Shown here in pieces: positions 49,801 through 59,700 of a DNA stretch of 64,000 nt; the first letter of the stretch is position 1, and each line of letters begins with the position of its first letter. This DNA is from Klebsormidium nitens. Lineage: Eukaryota > Streptophyta > Klebsormidiophyceae > Klebsormidiales > Klebsormidiaceae. The stretch lies in assembly GCA_000708835.1 (NCBI GenBank), contig DF237040.1, positions 148,611 to 212,610 of the forward strand, read 5' to 3'. Under the pieces are notes generated by a model, which was given only the letters and a program-made list of their open reading frames with translations, had not been told where the DNA came from and did no database searches. Position numbers and translations under genes: made by a program.

Positions 49801-51363
49801 CATTGTTGTGGCTTTCAAGCTGCGCAACCAACCCTCGAAAACCAGAGTCATGCAAGCGCTCCGCTCGAGAAAAGTGCGGAAGTACAGCACTTGATTACAC
49901 CTCACGGAGTTTTGTTGATTTGGGACTTACCAGCCACAATGAGCATTCCCCAGACTTGCCATGCAAACGGCTTAGTGAAGATCCAGCCATCGGGCTGCTG
50001 TAGTTTGGCATAGACCATCACCGCCAGGTTGTTGTGGAAGTCTGGATATGCAAACTGAACGCCTTCGGCCAGGAAGTCGGGCCGGATCTGCGGTGCCGGG
50101 AAGAGCCTCATGAGACTCAGAGGGTCTTGGCTGGCATTTCTTACCAACCTCGATCAGCCCTGTTTTAGCAGCTAGGTCACTAGTAATCTCAGGAACAAGG
50201 AACCGTGCAAGCAAAGTTTCACATAGGATGGATGTCCACTCTTGTCAATGGCCCTGCCAATGGCTCTGCTGAAATGTGGGGTCTCATTTAGTCAAAGAGC
50301 CCTCTTGGGGAGCCGTTTGAGAAGATCAGGGTAAGAGCTTTAAGAGTCAGCTACAGAACACATCATGACTTGGTTAAGGTTTCTGGAGAAGTTCTGTAAC
50401 ACTAAGCAGGGGGTCAACAAGTCAACACTACAGGTTCGAAAAGGGACAGTTAGGACAGCTGAAAGCCCATGCTTTGCTTGATCACACCTGAACCTCTATG
50501 CAACTAGAATGTCTGCAACTGCATCAATGCCTAAAGTCAACAAAGAGGCTAGACCCCTACATGTTGACTTGTTCGGCAGCAGCATTTGCTCTTCCATGAC
50601 AATCTATGCCAGCCTGTGCTATGCAGGCCTCTGGTGATGTCTTACCTGCATATCTGCTGCTGTTACATCACACAAGGCATAGATCGAGGAGTTGAGGATG
50701 TCGCTTTGCAGTGGGTCATAGTCCAGGCATTCCCATGTATAGTCGTCCTTCGACCAACCTGCTTTTGATGCAGCCTCCTCGAATACCTTGACTGCATAAC
50801 CTGAATCATGGAGCGAGAATGCAGGTGTCAACTTTCAGCAGAATAAGTGCAAGCCGGGTGGAGATGGTAGCAAAGGGGCTGAACCAACGAGCATGTATAA
50901 GTGGCCCAATGTAAGGGCATTGTTATGGCTGTTATCAAGGCCACACCTTTACTGTTGAGCTCACACATGTGTGCCAAGGCATGAGCTCGCCGAGCAAGCT
51001 CTAGAGGACGGAACCCCGAGGACGAACTCTGGCACCTTTGCAGTGCACAGGTGACACCTATCAGCAATATTGAACTTGAGGTAGCAATGAGTCTGCAAAC
51101 AGTCACATCTTCAAGGAGCCACTTGGAGCCTGCCTAAACTGCACAATGGTCTTACCTCCATAGGTTGAGCTGTCTGTGGAGCCTAGGTCACAGGTGGAGT
51201 AGGGAATATTGTAGACCGTGCAGACCGTGTATGTCTCATTAGGCGCTTTAGGATAGTCTAAGACACGAGCCTGTGCACTTTGAAAGAGCTGCACAAGAAC
51301 AGCCATGACAAGGAGGGCACCGTGCTTGAAGCAGATGCATCGCATCCCGAGGGTCACCGCCAT
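46867..51363 (-). CDS. Glutamate-receptor-like ion channel without amino-terminal domain
   Basis: GLR proteins are ligand-gated cation channels. Nine minus-strand exons: 51363-51156, 50800-50646, 50087-49931, 49660-49538, 49164-49003, 48662-48568, 48321-48166, 47786-47589, 47193-46867, giving 526 aa. A signal peptide (LLVMAVLVQLFQSAQA) leads straight into the S1 lobe (GGYAVKVFEEAASKAGW, YALCDVTAADMQ). M1 follows (WQVWGMLIVAALAVSLGV), then a pore segment (GLFESMWMALGQ), M3 with MYTGNAAALLTIQQF in place of the usual SYTANLAAFLT, the S2 lobe (DLRGKSFGAWEGDAG, VLDIAVVQYL, NLSAAILDMEVSGELDRLQ), and M4 (VFGLWVVLAVAIVFAIAIS) with a charged tail. The periplasmic-binding-protein-like amino-terminal domain of land-plant GLRs is missing; the signal peptide at the start argues that this is real. 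The start of exon 7 is the least certain boundary (48321, with 48309 possible). Confidence 0.85.
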
Positions 51364-53717
51364 GATCCCAGGATGATGGAGCTCCAGTACTCCAATCTAT
51401 TGACCGTCTCTCGTCTGTCTAGTCCTAAAGCTGGCGGCACGTCTGCTTTGGCTGCTCAGCAATATATCGAAGAGCCTGTAAGGGCAACCGCACAACTTAC
51501 TTAGCGGTATTGCCAGTTGTTCTGTCCAAAGCGATGTTGGTTGTCCGGCTTGTTGGTTGAATCGTTCAAAGAAGAACAACGCATTGAATCTGAACGCTTG
51601 TGGCAGCTTTACTACGCGTCAATTCTCAGCATGACACTCGATCTGCCTTGTGAGTTACTCCTCGCGGGCGTGCTCATCGGAACTTTAACCTGAATCCTTT
51701 TGGCAACTCCCTTGTCTCCCAATTAGGGGCTTGTCTCTTGAGATTCCCAGCCCCGCCCCGGGCACCTCAACCAAAACCCCTAACCCAAAAGCTTAGGCGC
51801 TCCCCACCCCTACCCACCCAACCACCAAACCAACCCTCTCCGCTGCAAACCTTAGGAAACAAGCCCCTAGCTTGGTACCAGCCTTGAATCGACCTGGGTA
51901 CTGCATGGGAACTCCTGACTCCTGAGGCTGTCATGGCGTCAGCTTCCATCTGACTCTGAGGCTTGAGCTCCACGGAGTCACCAAATTAATTTGTAATAAT
52001 TACCGTAACGCCGCCCTGAGTCGCTCCTGTCGATCGCTTTCGAATAAACGCTTGACGATACCTATTTCAGAGGATGTTCCACTCGGTGTAAGTCACCGGG
52101 CCTGCTTTCACACTCAAAATCAGGGGGGCAAACGCTCCCCCGAGCCCGCCCACTCTCTCGTCTCACGGCCTTGCATAAATTGGACGGTTAAACTGGTAGG
52201 TACTTGTCACCGGAATTGGCGGAAACTAAGTCCAACGGTACGTACCACGGTACCAACCAATAATTAATTCATCTGTGAGATGATACGGTAGATCCCTCAG
52301 CTCAGGCACAAGGTGATCATTAATGCCACGGTCCACCGGGGTCCGGTCGCACTTCCGTCATCAATGCCGCTGATGTAGGACTACACCGGTATTCGGATTG
52401 GTGCCGCTTGCGGCGGCTTGGTGGCCACATGATTCAATCGCGAGCCTGCGGCGAGACCCAAATTCCAAGGCCTCAGCCAGTCACAGTACCCGCCGCACAA
52501 GCAGCGTTCCGTATGTTACAAGCAGCGTTCCGTACGTGGTCACGGGTTGACGGGTTGACGGGCAATGGTCACGGGTTGACGGGTGGAAGAGGCCATTTTT
52601 TTGTGAACATGCAGTGCGGGCCTACCAAAAGCTACTTCGGTGTTATTACTTGTCAAACAGTTGTCAAACGTGTGTTAGACAGTGGCTCACCTAGGACTCT
52701 TTCATGGGTTTTCCCCCGGTTTTTCATCATCACTAGCAGGCGAGACTCAGGCCGAGCCCATCTTTCATCAGGTATTTCGAATCTTCCAATGAGAATGCAT
52801 GCGTAGAAAAGGCATTCCGGCAGGATCTATAGGAGATTTATACTAATAGCGCAGTGCTTAAGTTTGCAACATGAGGATCGGCACGTTTCCGTTCCGCCAA
52901 ACTACCTAGCTGCAGAGTCAAAAGTTGAAAATGACTAATATGTAGGTTGTGACTAGATATATTGCAATGCTGTCGTAGTGACTTGCAATACATGTCACGA
53001 TGCCATGATGCTCGATCATATAAGCCCGTCGGACCTTTGCAATTGCAACATTAGTCTGCACCTATAGTTTGTTCCGGAATCGGGGCATAACCGTTGCAAG
53101 CTTGCAAACCCTTACGACGGTTTGTCCGCTCTAGCTTCGCATGCGCGCTACTTCAACGCGATATAACTAGAGCTATTTGAAATTTGAAATGCTACCGAGT
53201 GTGACTTGCAATATGTCACAATGCGTGTGCAGTCATGTCTGAGTCGTGTGGCAATCAAGATTGAATGATCGTACCCAAGCCATGACAGCATCTGTTCAGC
53301 GATTCGAACAAATGTAACGTGACTCTGTCCGTGGCACTGATGCATAGAACTATACCATATAGAAGCAATCTGCCGCATAAGTATATTTGAAGCTAAAATC
53401 AACAACTTAGATATACCTTATAGGAAGGGCAAGCTTGAAAGAATTTAGGGCCGCTCGCGCTTAATCTAGCGGCTAGAGGTCCATATTTCACACATTCTAA
53501 TTACTTTAAAGCCGTAGCTGTGCCATGACCGATACGCGTGTATGAAGCATATTGACCATGGCAAGGACGGACACGATGTGAAACTGAGGCTGTATCCAAA
53601 AAATGCTCAGGCCAGACGCCCGTCACTAACAATATGCCGCTGCGCAGTCACCAACTTCCAGGTCTTTAGAACAGGCTGTGCTCTCGGCGACTGTGGGCTT
53701 CTTTCAACACGCTTTGC
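51364..53717. other. Intergenic region upstream of the channel gene
   Basis: 2.35 kb between the channel start and the GT61 3' end. It holds a GTAC cluster at about 52195-52262 (TAGGTACTT, GGTACGTACC, GGTACC) and the tandem repeats at 52497-52587. A 132-codon plus-strand ORF at 52408-52806 overlaps the repeats and resembles nothing known. Confidence 0.45.
52497..52587. repeat. Compound short tandem repeats
   Basis: Two copies of a 21 bp unit (CAAGCAGCGTTCCGTA plus five bases) run into copies of GGTCACGGGTTGACGGG with an internal duplicated TTGACGGG. Intergenic. Confidence 0.9.
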
Positions 53718-56700
53718 TTAATTTAAATTTGGGTCCATTTCACCCCATTCAAAATAGAAGTTTCCTCGTACATACTCGGGAACCGGTGGATCCTCCGCAG
53801 TTCCATTTGCTTTTTGCAGTAGGTACCGCTTCGCGCACCGCAATGCCAAAATTGCCTTGCTATTTTCAAGCCAAAGACTCTGACCCATGTAAATATCCCG
53901 CCATGCTAGATAACCTTGCTTTTGGTACACCGCATCCGGGTCCCTCCTCACGTCATCGTCAAATCGGTACGCTTTGGAGAGGGAGCTTTCCCACCAAGAC
54001 CCTTCGTACTCTATATACTTTAGCCCTTTGGCGACCGCGCCTTGCCCGTAGTGATGATCCGCATGCCAGTCTATGCTAAACGGCACGATTTGAAGCAGAA
54101 CCGACCCCGCTCGCATAAACAAAAAGTTTGCGAGCATCGAGTTGTGCACACCCGCGAAGACGTCCAACCCCTGCATCCACTGGAACAGCTCCTCAATTGA
54201 CGCGTACTCGGGGATCAGAACCACGTCGAACCCAATCGCTTTTGCGTAGTAAATGAACGCCTCTTCGTTTATGATCCGCCGCTCCGGGCCGCTCCGCAGA
54301 GCCAACCCCAGTTTCGGCCGGTTCCTATGAGTCCGAGGCTCTGGTCTCAACCGGGCACTTTTCACCACGGGAAGAAGCGCCTCGTCCTCCTCGGAGAACC
54401 CATACCCCGGGTGCACCAGCGCCTTCCACCGGTCACTAAACTGGGCGCCACTGACGAACGGCGGTAATATTGGATTAACCCGCAGGTTACCGTGCGTGGT
54501 TAAGCCGATCACCAGCTCGGGGAAGCAGTAAATGTTGCGGTCGTGAGTGTTTAACTCGGGCCAAACCTCCGCTTGGACAGCGGCCCGCCTCTCCTTGGCC
54601 CCCGGGATCGGGGCCCACTCCCAACTGCCACGTGTCCGCTTGCTGCCACGTGTCACGCTCTCGTCAACCGGAACGGTTCTCTGGCCCGCCCCCAACCCAC
54701 TCTCCGTCTTGTTTGCAGCGACGTCTTTCTTCTGCCATGTCCACAGCTGCAAAAGCTTCCGAAAGAAGGTTTTGTCTTCTCCCCTCCCGTCCTCTTCATC
54801 CTCTAGTTCCGAATCCTCCCACAGATTAACCCGCTCTAACCCCGCGCTCAGAGCCCTGTCTCGCTCTTCTAAACCCTGCCCTGGTTTCTCCAACCCCTGC
54901 CCTGATTTTTCCAAACCCGCGCCTAACCCCTCCGGCAACCCCTCCAACCCCAGAGCTTTCCGTCTCCTGGTTAGCAGCGGCAGCAGATCCGCCGGTTTCT
55001 CAAACACCGCCCGCGGATCGTCACCCCCGTGTTCCGCACCCTTAACCCCTTCCTCAACCCCAATATGACCAACTTCTTCGCCCTCAACGCTCGCTGAGCC
55101 ACTCCTAACCCAGTCCTTGACCCGGGCGTGCTCCTGGTCGCGCTCGGTTTCAACCCCGGGGCCGCCAATCAGAATGGGGGGGTACTTTGACAGCGTTTTG
55201 AGCACCCCCCGGAAGTGTTCTAGCCACCACTCGTGCCAGTCCAGCAGGAGGAAGACCACCTCGCGGTCGTACTTGAAGCTTGTCAGGATCAGCGGAACGA
55301 GCCTGGGCGGAAACGGATCAACCTTAGAGCGGAACGGGCTGGTCTAGGAGCACTTAACGAGAAGGAGGATGAGCCTGGGCGGAAACGGATCTGATCGAGA
55401 GGGGAACGGGGCGATTTGCAAGCAGATCACAACAGAGAAAGGCGGAACGAATTGGGGATAGAGAGCAACCAACGAGGGAAACCTGACGCAGAGAGTCCTG
55501 GCGTTATAGCATAAGCTGAAGCGAGTCAACGACAAGCGTGAAGCATCTTTTTGAGGATCGTTACAAAGTACGAAGTCAAGAACGATGCGTAGGATCACAA
55601 TGATAGGCTATCAAACAGGAGGTCTCGTATGTATTGGGGTAGCAGATACCAACAGCCCGTGGAAAGCTTAAGGCCTCAAGCAGAAGTGTCCACCCTTCTC
55701 CTTAGGACGCCGCAGAGAGAAGAAGAGCGGAACGCAACTGAAAGGATAAAAATCCATGATGACGCGATAGAGAAAACACGACGAAAAGGGAACAGATATC
55801 AGCACTCAGAAGTTGGAACTCGAAAACATACATTCGTCGAAAGAAGAACGTAGCAGACGAGAGGAACAAAACGGAGAAACGTGCTCACGTGTCTTCCAAA
55901 GCGTAATAGTAGTTGTCCGCTTTTCCCCCGATCGAGAACACGACTCCCGGTACTGACACGTTGCGGTTGCAGTTGGCCAGCTCACGTGCCACGTCAGCAT
56001 CAGTTTTGAGGCCGTAACTCGTCAGCTCCAGGGTGGTCGTACTGCCGGGCGCGACCTCGCCTTTGGCCTTTCGCGCGTACGGCGTGACGGAGAGAATGCC
56101 GGTCGGGGGGTTCTTCCCGGTCGCAAACATTTGGAAGGTCTTGGAGTCGGCGTATAGCTGCAAAAGCGAGGTGATCATGATTAAAACCCATTTTCTAAGT
56201 GCGCTTTGAACCCATATGAGATCTGGATTCGGCCTGCAGCGTAAAGAGATGGAAAGTTTGCCAGTTGGGGTGTTCGTCCCGAACGCAAACATCTGGAAGG
56301 TCTTGGAGTCAGCATATAGCTGCAAGGGGAAAGTAATCTTGATTCCAATTTGCGCTTTCTGCCCAGTTGAGATCGAACTCGGCCTTTGGCGCCAAGAAAC
56401 GAAGAGTTTGCCGGTCCGGGGACTCTTATCAACTGCGAACATCTGGAAGTTCTTGGAGTCGGCGATTTGCTGCTAGCGGAAAGAGATGGACACTTTGCTG
56501 ATCGGGGGGCCCCTCTTGGTCGCAAACATCTGGAAGTTCCTGGAGTCGGCATATGACTGCGAGCCGAGAGTGACAAAGCTTTCAGAAAAATTGGAAGGCC
56601 AGGGGCGCTTAACTGTTGCTCCGGTTGCACTCAAACAAGAACTGCCAAGCGTCGTGTAGGCCGGGGGACCTTTTCAGGGCGTCTTCACAAGCAAACAGAG

Positions 56701-59700
56701 ACTCCTTTCTGCTCCTCATCGTGAGAAAGTATCTTTCTTTACCTGGACATTCCCCCGCATGGTACAGACGTCGCTTCGGCGTTTGCTCCGGTTGCATTTA
56801 CAGATACAGACAAATCCTCTCGTCTCCCTGGCTTTGCTTAGATATAATCATTTTCTTGTAGCCAAGAGATCTTCGTCCTTACCTGGACATTCCCTCGCAC
56901 AGTGCAGACGTCGCTTCGGGGATTGCTCCGGTTGCACTCAAAGATGAACTGGCGGGGGTCGTCAAGCCCGGGTGAAACCACCGGGAACTCTGGCGGCTCG
57001 CCTTGCCACACTGGGGGGTCGTATCCGATGGAGACGCCCAACCGGATGCCCTCCCAGACCCCGTTTTTCTGGAGGAAAGAAGCGCAGCGACTTAGCTCAA
57101 AAATAACAAGAACAGCACTTTGACAGAAGTGAGAAAGGAGAACAGTGGCATGGTTTTGGGGCAGAGATTGTCTCAAGATCTGCCACCGTCGAAACTCGCC
57201 CAATGCCAGGTCAATTGGAGAAGAAAGGCGCAGGGAATCAGCCAGATGTAATAGAAAACAATGCAAACTGTTGGAACAGGGAAAAGGAGCGAGGTCATGG
57301 AGCATGGCGGCAGGGCTTTCCTTCATCGACACCAACGAACTTGCTAGTCGTTGGTGGCCTTTGCGGGAATGCGGGTAGCGATTTTGGCTTGACTTGCACA
57401 CCAAAGACACTGTGTTAGAAGCTTGATGGCGAGAAGAAAACAAACGGCCGAGGTGAGAGCGGGCCAAAGCGTGTGCATCCACGGTTTGAGATGGAGCGTG
57501 AAGCAGTTCTGACGCAATCCTTCAAAGAACAGAATCGAAAGCGTTGTGGGCAGACATCAGTGGAGGAATGCAGAAAGGAAACAAGCAGAGGGAATGGAAA
57601 CCACGCGAAGGGAACGGAAACACGCAGAGGGCTCCTAAATACAAAACCGTATGGAGAGCCTCTGAAGGCCCGGTCAGCGTCCGACTTTCTTGGACATATG
57701 AGAGAGTCATTGGTCTTTGCAGACCTGGCTGAAAGCAAGACGCGTCATCAGATACGGCCTCAGGTTTAGAGACTTCATGAAAACAGCTTTGAGCGTGAAC
57801 GCTCATCTGTGATTTATCATTGCCGTCTGACGACCCAAGTGTTGAACAAGCGGCGAAGCTAGGCAGCTAGGAGCTTCCAGAATATGATCCAATCCGAATG
57901 CATCGCTTTCGAGTGGTCCGACTGGCGTTGCAGGGTCTCGCCTCCACTCGCTTTAGAGAAGACTTTGTGGATTTTTCAAACTTCCAATGAAGATGAGTGC
58001 ACGGACAAAACCCATGAAATTGGGCGGAGTCGAAAGTTTTCTGTGCACGACAGGCGACGTCTTCAAACTCCAGGCTCTCCTGGGCTCGCAAGCTCACTTC
58101 CCGTTAAGACAATGATCAGAGCTACATTTGGAAGGAAACGACTTGAGTCCCGACAGAAAATGGTGATTGAGAGCTCACGACCAGTCCTTACAAACGACAC
58201 GATCGAGCTCAACACTATAGAAGCTGAAGAGGCTTCCGAGGAATCGACCTGGGAAAGCCCGAGTCCATCCTTACTTGAACAATGGAGTTTGAGGGCCGGA
58301 CGTATCGCTTTCACAAATAATGCAGCAAAGACACAACGCCACCAGACCATTCTCTTTGGCCTCCTAATGAAATCAGAGAAGATTGAGCGGAATTTAAGGA
58401 AACGACTTTGGAACTCATCTAGAGAAGTATGTGACCAGATAAAAGCTTTGGGTACACGTTCGTCAGTGCCTTTGTTGCATAGTCAGTATTTTGGAAAGAG
58501 GGGAAGAGATATTTCAAGGATCAGACGGCGACCTGAGGACAGTGACAAAGAGCGCCCAAAATCCAATGACTTTCATATCACTTTTCCTTTACTCGTCAGA
58601 ATCCAACTCTCAGACGGTGAAGTATATAGAGCCTCTGCCCTAAACGGAGGCAAAGTCCCGGAAAATATAAAGGGGTGCTGAAGAAAATCTGTCACTTGCG
58701 ATGCATAGACGTGGCTTGGTAACTGCCAAGCTTAATCAGGCAGATGGTAAAAAACGCTGGCGGACGTGACCAGCCGAATGCATCACACTAACGTAAAGTC
58801 CAGTGGGTATCTCCTAACTGATTAGAGCTAGAGCTCAAGCTTACACCCGAAGCGCTCTAAGCAAATCTCAAACTTGATCAGAATGTCAATCTTGCACAAC
58901 AGACGATGTCATGCACAGCAATGACTTGGCAAGGCAATCAAAAAAAGGTGGTCATTATGCGAATCGTTTGTGACCGCGGAAAGGCTGTCAGGAAACATAC
59001 GCGAGTGAAAACACACGAGAGCGACGGTCAATGTTTGGGCCGTTCAAATGACGGCCATGGCTTATGCAGCAAATTCCAGTGACGGGCTGTATGCAGTTTG
59101 AAACGAAGCTGGATGTTTGAAACGTTGAATGGGGTCAGCGGGGTATTCTCCTGCGAGCCTGGGCGCAAGTGCCCAGCTCGAAACTGCCGAGATACCTGAG
59201 AAGTGCGGTGCAGAAGACGAGGAGCGTAATGCAGAACTCTCTGTGGGACACTTTTTGCAAAGGTCCTATCCCTTTCCGATTACGACCTTTATGCAAGGAC
59301 GAAGAATTAGGCGCTCTTCCAGCACAACGGTCAACGACGGTTGCTCGCGGAGAGAACAGACTGCAAGGATGAACAGCTTCTGTGATGGCAGTTGGTTTGC
59401 AGTCAAGAAGCGGCAATGAGCGGGTAAGCTGATCCTCGCCGTCAAAAGATGACAAACTCGTGATGTAGTATCTTTACTGCAGACCGGATTCAAGATGGCA
59501 ATCCCCGGGAGTCAGACTTAGCAAGGAAGAACTAAAACAAGCCCAGTACGAGTTTCAGCACATGGACGCATTGTTCATGAACAGGAAATCCTTGCAGCGT
59601 TGTAGCAGGCAGATATCATACGGTTTCTGGACGGAAGAGAAAATGCTTCTTGAAAGAAAGGTCGTGCGAAGCTTTCAAAGCCCTGAAAATGGCAGACAGT

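Noticed and set aside
57884-58681. 265-codon plus-strand ORF inside the GT61 intron
   Set aside because: The strand is purine-rich and T-poor because the intron sense strand is pyrimidine-rich, which removes stop codons by composition. The translation shows no domain and no splice or promoter context.
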